This document shows, piece by piece, positions 54,101 through 64,000 of a DNA stretch of 64,000 bases. A program made the translations under genes and the position numbers. Within the stretch, counting starts at the first letter, position 1. Each line of letters begins with the position of its first letter. The notes below the pieces were generated by a model. That model made no database searches. It was not told where the DNA came from and saw only the letters and a program-made list of their open reading frames with translations. Source of the stretch: Alitta virens (taxonomy: Eukaryota; Annelida; Polychaeta; Phyllodocida; Nereididae); the NCBI GenBank assembly GCA_932294295.1, contig OW028573.1:17008155-17072154 (forward strand), given 5' to 3'.

Positions 54101-57100
54101 AAATTAATATTTGATGGTTTGCCAGTTTGCATGATGGTCTGGGTAGTCCATGATCACGCGAACTTTCCACATTGTTTCTGTTGAGTGCCTGAGGCACAAG
54201 TAGCCACATTTAATGGGGGAAAAGTAGAAAGCAGCAATATGTACGATGTTTGGAATAAAGTTAAATCAAATGTTATGGCTGCTGCTGCTGTCGAGCCATC
54301 AAAATATTTGGTATCAATGGTGTGGTATCGTCAGCTGGCTGAAAACAACGATTGAAATATTAATGTCCTCCACATGAGCCTCTTGACTCTACAACTCTTG
54401 GTGAGACCTCCATACAGCAATCAATTGTCTATACCAAACTATATGAGCATTTTACATACATATGGAATCTGTTAAGTGCAACAGAACAATGATTCTATTC
54501 TATCATTCTATTCTATTATATTCCTAGGTCATTGCTATATACCTAAAGGCTTATCTCTGTAAAATAATTGTGTAATAATGTCAGAGATGGCAGCATGAGA
54601 AGGGCCCAGTTCACAACTTGTACCCCAGGCCCTTTCTGTGCGTGGGACGAGGTCACTTCCTAGCAATGGAACGTTGCCATGGCCACCCGGACCTCTGCCA
54701 CATGCCCTCGGTTAACATGTACAAGTAAATCACAAGCATGATTGATAGGGGTGCTTGGAAGAGGTCCAACCACGTGACAAACGGAGAGCAAGCTCCACAA
54801 ATGGAGAAACTATTACCAGAGTTACAACCACATGAAGTCACTTTTTTTTCCAAAACTAGCATGATTGTTTCATGACTGTTCATGTTGCTTGGAGGCAAGT
54901 AGATTGTGACACAGTGGGTAACAATTCTTGCGTCATTCAGACTCAGATGCATTTAACTTACACTTCCTGACTCTCACCATTCAGGGACAATTTAATTAGA
55001 ATGTACCCTTTGAAAATTATTTAGTTTCTTCCACACAAGAAGCCGTGATTAATATGCTCAAGGCTCCTTACTCGGGAAGAGACCAATCTTTGGAACTTCA
55101 CCAAATAAGATGTGAAATCTGCGAGGTCTAGCACTTCATAAACAATATAATACCGCACATGTATTCCCGTCTTGAGGACCCCCAGGCAGTGTTCCTAATG
55201 ACCATCTTAGTGTGAGCATGTCAAGAGTAATTGTCGTGTTATTTCTTATGTAGGCCCATTGTCCTTGTACAACCTGTTACCTAGGCTGTTACCCGCTTGG
55301 GTTGTCCAGGTCTGAATTCGGAGGTTTCAGGAATTCTGAAGATCGTGGCATTAAAATGCCAGCTAGAGATCATGGAAAATCTAACCCTTCTTTGCATTTG
55401 ACAACCCTGTGTTTGAGGTCCTTTGACATGAGGACACATTTCATCGCAGAACAAATATTTAGGGCCAGTGGACCAACTCTTGTGGCACCTACAGAATACA
55501 CCTACAGAATACTGACACACTAGAGTTGTATATATTTATAGTTCAAAGGTAGTTCAGTGACTTTTGAGAATAATGGACTCTTATTAATAATTTCAATGAC
55601 AGTATATTTATAACGCTGGATGAGTTGTTAGCTTAAGGATTTATTTACAACCTTTTACAAGGTTACTGTGTCAGACCACGGAGGATGTCACTTATCAACT
55701 AAACCTTTGCATAACAGGAAATTTGCTTTGGAATTTTGCATGCATAAACTTCCACTCGGTAAAGTCCAGTTGAGAGTCTAAAAGACCTGTAGTATGAAAC
55801 TCCAAAATTGGTATCAGTCTCTGAAATCGTCTCAATATAATTATCGATGGCTTTTATTCCAGAAAATTTTGTATTGTTAAGACATTTGGGCTCTTGCAAC
55901 TAGCCTTGTTAGTTCAATAACCCAATAACCGAATTGGTCTCAATATTGGATGATCCCATTTGCGGCAAATTGTGCCTTCTCTAGTTCTTACCCCAGTTCT
56001 TGGAATACGCATTTCTGCATTTTGTATACAGCGTAATTACAGCGTAATTACAGCAAATTATGAAGTTGTAATCCTGAATTTAATAGCGGGTTACACTGGC
56101 CACCTACTGTTCATAAGTGGCTATTAATGCATTATTATTGCAGTATGATTAGAGCACTTAGAAGTTCATTGTGTGAATAGCAATTCGATTGATGAGATTA
56201 AAATAGGTCTATGATTAGAGCCTGTGATCCCACCTGTCACTCTCTGTCGAAATGATAACACGATTATTGTAACGCTCATTATACTTCAATGATTTATTGT
56301 ATTACTTGACATGATATCATCATTATGTGCATTTATGAGTGGCTGAATTAGTTGTATAGATCATTTTCATCTCACTCAAAAAATATGGTACTTTGAGAGT
56401 GATTCAGTGTTCACAAAAAAACATTTATAATATAGTGGGATGTAAAATGTTAGTGATCATAAACAGACCTTTCACCTGGGTAATTCGAGTTAATGACATC
56501 TCTGGTCATTAGGGTTTTATAGATCTTAAAGAAAATGACAACTTTGAATTTGCGCGTTCACTTTATCCGAGTCTTCTAAATATCCATCCATATCTTGCAT
56601 GCGGTTATTGACATAAAGGTAGAAGAACGTACTACAACCAGAGTAGTATTTGGAAGTGAAATTGAGAAGTCAGTAGAGTCAACATGAACATTATAGCCTG
56701 GCTGGCAATCGGACTGTGACGTGATTCAGCAGAACCAACACAACACGGAGTGTGCTTTGATCAGGTGTGGATGCCAAGTCAATGGTCAGCTCTACTCTGT
56801 CTGCTCGAACTTAGTCAGAGGCATTCCACGCTCCAGATATCTGTCACATCCTAGTTACTTTGAGGGATAACTGGTCATAAGGGCTCTAGATAAGGGGACT
56901 GTGTCAAAAATCGGTATGAATCTTATGATTGATGTTTCAAAATTCAGTCATATTCACAAATAAAAGCATAAAATTGGACCATGGAAATTGTTAGTATCAT
57001 TTGGTATATTTGCTTGAGAATTGATGTATGGCTGGAATTCACTATTTAAACTTATGAGACGATTTTATCGTTGGGGAAGCTATTGGTCAGTTTTTACAAT

Positions 57101-60100
57101 TTTTTCGTCATTTACTAAAACTGGATATCCAATATAGGGAGTCTTAGCTTTCATGCACTTATCAATAAGTTTCTTTCGTGCTGTTGTGACATTTGTGGCT
57201 AATCGCGCGATCATCAACACTGAATCCAGATCTAAAAATGAAAATGGCCTTGGAGGTTTTTTTTTTCTTTTTTTTTGTGCCGAACCCACTTCTGTTGAAA
57301 TAACATACACATTAGCTGTTAGTTTTTTCTATGTTTGCATACATTTTGCTGTTTGACTCGTTATTCCAAGGTCTAACTTTTTTTCCTTCTTTACTTTTTA
57401 ATGCAATTCAAGCCAAACTTAACAAAACCATGCATAGACATGCTATGGCATATGTTGGCATCAAAAGTGTGCACCGCATGCATGTAATTTCACTAACTGC
57501 CAAGGCTTGAAATAGGCGGTGCAAATAAACAGAAAAATCTTCGATATATGACACGTTTTCAAGTGTATTTGTTGTGTATGACTTGGGCACTGAGGTCAGC
57601 AAATATCAAAGCCATGAGATCAGAATTTATTAAGTGTTTACCAAATGTATTGATTGTGTTCACACTGATAATATGGTTGTGATGGTCATATATTGCTGGT
57701 CAATTGTATCAAATAACACACTGCTTGTCAGCAACAAAGATTGCGAGTAATCAACACTCCCAAGGAATGAAGTCAGTGTGCGGTCACTTTAGTGGCATAT
57801 TGAACATAAAGGAAATCAACCCATTATAATTTTTTTTTAAGTTTATCCATTTGGTCTCAGATATGATTTAGATAGCTAAATATAGTCTAGAGCCGCCCGC
57901 CAATTTATACGACCACTTCGATTATATAACACCGCTCCTTTGGGTCCCAATTTTTAACAGAAAAAGCCTTCAAATCAATTAAGTATAGGCTACCCCAATT
58001 TTAAGACCATATCAGTTTTCTTTGACCTTGGGGTGGTCCTAATAAGCGTAGGGTCCTACTCTGCTAAGAATTGAAAATTTTGGGTCTTTTTTAAATTTAA
58101 TCTTAATACCATTACATTGTTACCTCAGTACAAACACCACATATCTCATCAAACCGTCATAATACTGCATTGCTCATCACTGTGCACCTGCATTATATAT
58201 ATATTAGCACCTGCATATATATATATATATTAGCACCTGCATATATATATATATATTAGCACTTGCTTAGCCAGCCAAACTCACATGGCTAGTTCGGTTC
58301 TATTTTTATCCCTTTAATGACATTGATTTGTGTAACAATTGCATCATTATTACACATCATTAAGGATAGCCTTGGGTGAGGCAGGTATTGTATTCTGGGA
58401 TGAAACAAACTATCACCAATCACGGAGTATCACCTGGTTTAGTGGCCTAGGATATTTATAAGTGCGAAATGCTGACTAATCTCGGATTAACGGTCAATTA
58501 TTTATCAGCGTTAATCAAGTGGGCCATGCTACTTAAAGATTACATCACCTCTTAAGGACCCACCTTTGCTGCGCTATAATTAGACCATTTATCGTCTGCT
58601 GGACTTGCAGAATCTGAAAGTTAAATGTTACGTTGGAAAAGGGATTGGTCAATCCATGATAAAATAGCATCGTAGCTATTCTGGCGGTTTTATGACCTGG
58701 GCCTGCAAAAATAGTCCAGTGTATCATAACCTTGTAATACATAGACCTTGGCAGGCCAAACGTTAATGTTTCCATACCTGGAAATATCGATTGTGATGTC
58801 GAAATGCAAGCAGCTGCCCTGTACAATTGTGCGATGTAATGATTATGTATACAGCTAGAATGAACATACTATAATTAATGTATATAGGAAGACCTGCGTA
58901 ATATATGGGATATAATCTGACTTTGAAATAACATGTTTTAAGCATGGTCATTTATGCATAAATTTATAAACAAATGCATAGCCAACAATGATCTCACAAC
59001 TAAATGGTGTCAATGTTGTGGTAACCTTAATTATGGACAGTGTTTGGGCCAAGGCTACTAAGTGATCACTTGAAGTGGCAATACAATCGAGATGGTCTTA
59101 ATTTTGGATGCTCTTATATATGGGGTCACCCTGAACATTTGTTTACAAGTGCTCGATATAGTGAATCAACTTTAAAAGTCAGCGAGTTGAAGATTAGCCC
59201 ACATGAATTACGTTTTACTGCTAGATCAGGAGTTCAAAAACTCAGATGATTATTGACGATTTTGCAAAATCTTTCACCACGGACCCAGCTTGTGAATGCA
59301 TTCTAAATGGACATTAGGCCAAAATTAACTCACTAATGTGATGGATCAAGACTGGAGTCGATGCATGCATTATGGGCGATTCATCTGCCAATCAATAACA
59401 CAGCGATGCATCACTATGAAATATCACATGTAGGTCTGTGCAATTCCCATGCACGCGACTGGCCTGCAAAATATCAGTGCAAAACAAATTGTTAAAATCC
59501 AGCTGCAGCTTGCATCGGTTATAATGTGCACAGCTGTGTTATGTGTGCTTTGTGACAGCATACGTTTTGCTAATTCAGCTTTTTCATTTACTACATATTT
59601 GCTTTTAAGAATAACGAAAGATTTTACAAATGTTTCAAATGTTAATGCTACAGACCAAATGATTTTAACTGCATTTAAATACCATATATGCCTACATTAG
59701 CAACCATTAGAGCATGCCCCATTCACTCCCCAGGGCTGTCCTGTGCTGACCTTTTACAGTGCACCAAACCAGGTTTTAGGGATGAAAACATGTGGCATGT
59801 GCAGAGTAGGCTTATGCCCCGAATTAAAGGACACCTAAATTATGACCACACAGCATAGATCTAGATTTATGCCACTGAAAATCACAAACTTATAACAAGT
59901 AACCAGCAGAACTTTAGTTCTAAAAGTTCTAAAAGTTCCTCAATGCTCAACAGGTTGTCAGGGCGCCACTTGCATTGGAACAATATCAATTCCCCATATG
60001 TATACTTTTCTGAGAATCTCACAGTTCTTGTGTCAGCTAAATATCTTGGGTTTACGTGAATGGCATGGAATTTGTGCAGAAATGGAAACAAATGGTTACC

Positions 60101-63100
60101 CCTAATCTGTGGGTCTGATGTTTCTATGCACTCTAAGCCAGAAAAACAGGACCCTGAAATTCATAAATTTGAAAGACAACGGTTCAGTTGGCTGGTTGGT
60201 TGGCAATGTGTGGAATGTTTTGGTTATTTCTCTGCATTTTGTACACCTGTATATTGGGGTTATGCAAACTTGACGTTTTTGGAGGTGAAATAACGTTAGA
60301 TTATGACCTCCGACAGAGGAGAGCAGATTCTTTGTTGCCTTAATCCTCACCAGGGGCACTACCACACGAAGAGAAATACTTTTGACTGTTCAGGTGGGAG
60401 GAACAAGGCAGACCTGGTGAACCAACCTACTGACAGGTGGACCTGACCAATACTGACCAGTGTCCACTAAAATTGGACAGCGCGTGACAGCTGTGTTGTT
60501 AACTGTTTGCTGGAGGGCACATGCAAAAAGATCCGAAGGTACTAACAATCCACCAAGTGACAAACGTGTAATTTTCATTACTGAAATGCATTGTTCGACC
60601 CCTTAGAGACTAGACCCATTTCAATTGCCAGCTAATCAGTATAATTCATATTTGGAAAGCACTGGGTGGACCATATACATGATATATAGCCTTTTCTGGG
60701 GACATTTATGAAAACAGAGCCTTTAATCAAATTCGATGCATAGTGATTGAAGATTTTTTAGACAATTTGGGATGAAGGTCACTTGTGTGCTCTTCAAGAT
60801 GGTGATCCAAAATGATGTTTCCCCTTATTACTATTACATTTGTTATGATATTAGATATTTTTCTGTAATTTGCAGACCCATTAGTGAAACTTAAAGACCT
60901 CCATAGAGTGAATCATATACCTCTCATTGATCTTAAATTACAGCTATAATGCTTCCCTGCTACAGGTATGTGGCTGTTTATCATAGTAATGGACGTATAT
61001 ATGTCACAATGTTAAGTATCACTTTGATTATGATTTATGATTTTCCAGATATGATAGGCCATAAAAGCATATTCTACAAAATGACTAAAGTGATATGCTC
61101 TGTTTAACTAAGATGAATCATAAAGTATGAGTAAGAGTGTATCAGTTATGCAGTCATTATCATGTAGGGGATTCAATTAAGTACTTGTTTTTTGCCGTTG
61201 TATTATCTCATTTTACGTTTCAATGAATCATCAATTGAGATGTTTTTAGTCTTATAAAGAAAAACATAACATGCAAGTTAACTTATTGCTTGGAGGCCTA
61301 TCTCCACCTGCAGTTTCTCTTGTAAATTATGGAGCAGAGTGAAGTATTATGATATAAACTACATTATTTATAAATACATACTATTACTGATATCTTATCA
61401 CAAAAGAAACTTAGCTGTCGCTTCAAATGTCAGGAGTCGGCTTCATCGAAATGTATTTGCTCTAAAATATTATATTTCCTGAGCATACACCACTAACTGT
61501 GGGCATCATAAATCCCAACTATCATGTTTCAATAAATTTCTTCAGTTTCAGTCTTCCGATAAAAAAGATAAAAGGCAGCATTCATGTGTGGGACCTGAGT
61601 ATGTCATTATATTGTAACACCCACTGTGTTTCTGGTGAGCCATGAGACTTGGGTATAAAATAATGTCATAGAATCTGAACATTTGCACCTAATAAATTTG
61701 AACTGGTTCACTGGCGGTTCATGGAGGGGACCAAATTACACATTTTCATTAGAACTACTATAACATGTATAACTTGCCCCACCTCAAAGGGTGAACCAAA
61801 ATAGGAATTTACTTTAAAAATTTTACATACATATTAGTGGCTCTTTTTTTTTTTTAAGTTTAAGGTGTAATTCTGGTCTTGTGGTGCTGCCACTGCACCA
61901 ATGTGTGTCTTTGCTCAGGTGCTTTATATTTTGTAGCAGCCGTAAAAAACTCTGATTAGCTTTTGTAGCTTGCCAGATCCCCGCAGTTCAATATATGCAC
62001 AACCATTCCCAATGCCTCACATGTATATGTTAATGTGATTGATAGGAACACCCAATACCCCAGCTAGCCCTGTTGTGTGATAATCTGATACTATTCAGGG
62101 ACCAGCATGTCACCCTCAGTGTAATGGAACTAGGAAATAATGAACCTGAATGGAATGCATTACACAGCTTTTATGTGTCCCTTTCTATTCAGGTCAAAGG
62201 CAGGAATTTTAACTGATAGTGATCTTTTAGCTTTGTATTGATTGTGCATACTGATTCAAATGCTAGATTCCAAGGCTGGCCTGTACTTGATATTTCTATT
62301 TCGTGCTATATATATAAATTCCGGTTTAATTGGTTATTGGGATACATGTGCAAGTAAATGATGTTTTTTTTTCAGCTGGAAGACTCGGTAAATGCATACA
62401 CAGAGAACCATGAAATTGTCTTGCGGATTAATTTGGTGTCGCTGCAGACAATTCCAGTCGGAATGCGAAGTATACCTCGGTTTGAGTACCAGTCGCGGCA
62501 TTTGTTACGAGCAAGGTTATTGTCAGTTTCACATTAGATTGAAAATGGGAAATATATCAACAAAATATGAGGATGGCTGAACTAGCTTTAACTTTCTAAA
62601 ATTGGCCATCCAGTAAATAATGCCATCGAGAAACCATGATAATGCCTTGTCTGCAGAGTGAAGTATAATGATATGAATCCTATTGTTTATAAATGAATCA
62701 TATTATTGATAAATGAATAATATGACTGGTACAAAATGCAGTTCAGATATTGCTACAAATGTCAGGAGTCAAGAATAGTGCCATACCGTTAAATAATACA
62801 CTGACTTAATTAGGTCTACTGGCTCTAAATTATCTTTTTCCTAAGCATTCATTATAAAACTCAGGAAGTTTGTAACACAGTAACAGTTGTTCTACTTTTT
62901 TTCAAATATTACAGACGCCTTCTGCAAGAGAAGTCTCGAAATCTTGGTGACATGAGAGAGATGGCCGCTTCTCAAGCATCTTTGTCATTCTTGGACATGA
63001 GCCGAGAGGAAAGACCTCCTTCAGAAGACAGCGCATTAGGACGGTCCAACAGCAGAGTCCAGCTGTACAAGTCTTATGACAGTCTTGATGTAAGTTAAAC

Positions 63101-64000
63101 ATTTGATTAGCGACTTCTGTGGCTCCAGCTGTTCACATTGTGGACTCCACAAAGTGTTGAATACAATTAACACCTTTTAGACCAACTGCATAGTGATCTT
63201 AGTTTCTCCTATTTACAGCACCTATGACATGTACAGCATATTAAATTTCAGAGACTAAACAACTGCTAAAGTAATACAATAAAGAGTCACAGTCAACCCC
63301 AAGGAATGACTTAGGTATCTTTCTAATCCTTTTCTCTCGTTTTTAGGCTCTGGAGACAGGGGATTCCTTGTTAGCTCCCTCAGCTGTGGATGAAGACTTC
63401 GGCAAGAATTTTTTCAGTGACCTTCTGCGTCACGTTGCCTTGAACAATAACAACAATTATCAAAATGGCACTGAGAGGGATGAACCATACATCACATGCA
63501 GGGATCTGTTCAACGGAACAAGGGAAGATGTGTCCACTGAAAGTGGAGTGACTGTCAGTGACGAGAGTTCACTCCTTATTGAGGCCAGACCAAGTCCTGT
63601 GGACCTCAGCAAACAAAAAGAAATTGTCACCACTCTAGTCAAACTTCTTCAGGTAAATACCCCCCAAAAAAGTAATGGTTATGCAATTGAACAAATGGTT
63701 GTGTATTCATGAATTAAATTAAGTTTTCATTGGATGTGCTGGGCAAGTTACTATGGGGTTCTTTTATACCTTGCAGCAGCGGCTTCCTCTACGAATTACT
63801 CAAGTATTAGAAGCAGGATCACTTGGCACTGGAACATCGACCAGAAGTCGAATGGATGTAGATCTGGTATTATTCAGTCCAGGTAAGGTAGAAATGGACA
63901 TATGCTATGTTACAGCTAAGGTTTCGATCAAATGCTCCCTAGTGATTTTAGTATGTTATAAAAATCCTTCTGTGATTCAGATCTTCCTCACACTGGACAG
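49874..64000 (+). CDS. Triple-MATH protein fused to an OAS-type nucleotidyltransferase (partial, runs off right edge)
   Basis: Exons seen: 49826-51118 (start ATG 49,874), 62376-62515, 62915-63089, 63347-63652, 63777-63882 and 63981-64000 onward; all junctions keep phase. The first 440 or so residues contain three MATH (TRAF-C-like) modules, at about 9-150, 165-285 and 330-440; the third is completed across the 11.26-kb intron (PIDLSE joined to LEDSVNAYTENHEIVLRINL). A serine/acidic linker follows. Exon 5 then encodes the helix LPLRITQVLEAGSL and the motif GSLGTGTSTRSRMDVDLVLF, which fits hG[GS]x9-13DhDh of the polymerase-beta nucleotidyltransferases and closely resembles the 2'-5'-oligoadenylate synthetase P-loop with paired metal-binding aspartates (Asp649 and Asp651). 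MATH domains bind peptides in TRAFs, SPOP and USP7. I know no described protein with this order. The third catalytic aspartate and the rest of the domain are beyond the window. Confidence 0.75.
51119..62375. other. 11.26-kb intron of the MATH-nucleotidyltransferase gene
   Basis: Consensus ends (gtgagt, then a T-tract and ttttcag at 62,370-62,375). No recognised gene or complete transposon inside. An open frame at 52,598-52,843 follows an acceptor-like cattag but has no domain or donor. A short TA-rich minisatellite is at 58,190-58,265. The rest is AT-rich unique-looking sequence. Confidence 0.7.
58190..58265. repeat. TA-rich minisatellite (CACCTGCATATATAT...TTAG)
   Basis: Three copies of a roughly 26-bp unit, each beginning AGCACCTGCAT and filled with TATATA to TTAG, with a partial fourth starting AGCACTTGC. 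It lies in the large intron of the MATH gene. Confidence 0.85.
62376..63089 (+). CDS. Exons 2-3 of the MATH gene: end of third MATH module and linker
   Basis: Exons 62376-62515 and 62915-63089 (140 and 175 nt). Exon 2 supplies the last strands of MATH module three (ENHEIVLRINLVSLQTIPVG) and a basic turn (RHLLRARRLL). Exon 3 encodes a serine-rich, probably disordered region (ASQASLSFLDMSREERPPSE and SNSRVQLYKSYDSLD). The donor of exon 2 is gttatt, a weak match to consensus, so its exact end is less certain than the others. Confidence 0.75.
63347..64000 (+). CDS. Exons 4-6 of the MATH gene: linker and start of the nucleotidyltransferase domain
   Basis: Exons 63347-63652, 63777-63882 and 63981 to the window edge. 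Exon 4 is acidic and serine-rich and ends in an amphipathic helix (LSKQKEIVTTLVKLLQ) in the position of the OAS helix before the P-loop. Exon 5 begins at a tandem acceptor (cagcag), so one glutamine is optional, and carries Gly636-Ser637 and Asp649-Val-Asp651. Exon 6 continues the reading (LVLFSPDLPHTGQ) as far as base 64,000. Confidence 0.8.

Noticed and set aside
57080..57310. Basic minus-strand frame near 57.1 kb
   Set aside because: Lysine run comes from a T-tract; no splice signals or similarity.

Overview
This window is animal nuclear DNA: AT-rich, with GT-AG introns of roughly 80 bp to 11 kb, many dispersed SINE/MITE elements and satellites, and genes of metazoan families. Gene content and repeat style suggest a marine invertebrate, most plausibly a non-vertebrate deuterostome such as an echinoderm, hemichordate or amphioxus. 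I cannot name the species.

Layout: (1) 1-5,000: intergenic, with a 42-bp tandem repeat at 4.0 kb. (2) 5,190-6,639 (+): a membrane progestin receptor of the PAQR family in two coding exons; a 46-bp tandem repeat overlaps its stop codon. (3) 8.5-9.4 kb (-): the 3' end of a LINE. (4) 9,691-10,749 (+): an intronless ZADH2/PTGR3-type reductase. (5) 11.7-13.0 kb: a degenerate satellite carrying a SINE and a MITE. (6) 16,030-17,067 (+): a heparan sulfate 3-O-sulfotransferase closest in architecture to HS3ST5, with possible 5' leader exons. (7) 20,348-37,815 (-): a complete 39-exon ARFGEF1/2 (BIG1/BIG2) gene; its spliced length is divisible by three and gives about 1,789 residues. Its introns hold a SINE, a TTAA-flanked element, a Tc1-type MITE and two candidate microexons. 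(8) 36-41.6 kb: MITEs, a roughly 60-bp minisatellite and a 368-bp satellite. (9) 41,870-46,339 (-): AAAS (ALADIN nucleoporin), 14 coding exons, 510 residues, with an apparent GC-AG first intron. (10) 49,874-64,000 (+, cut by the right edge): a gene encoding three MATH (TRAF-like) modules, a low-complexity linker and then the start of a polymerase-beta-type nucleotidyltransferase whose motif resembles 2'-5'-oligoadenylate synthetase.

The MATH-nucleotidyltransferase protein is the most unusual object here. OAS-type enzymes make second messengers on sensing double-stranded RNA, and MATH domains are peptide-docking modules of TRAF signalling and ubiquitin ligase adaptors, so the fusion may be an uncharacterised immune sensor or signalling protein. 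The other genes are housekeeping or signalling genes with no evident functional link. HS3ST and ARFGEF are tail-to-tail; AAAS and the MATH gene are head-to-head across about 3.5 kb.

Exon borders were read by eye from splice consensus, phase continuity and recalled family similarity. No alignment or expression data were available.
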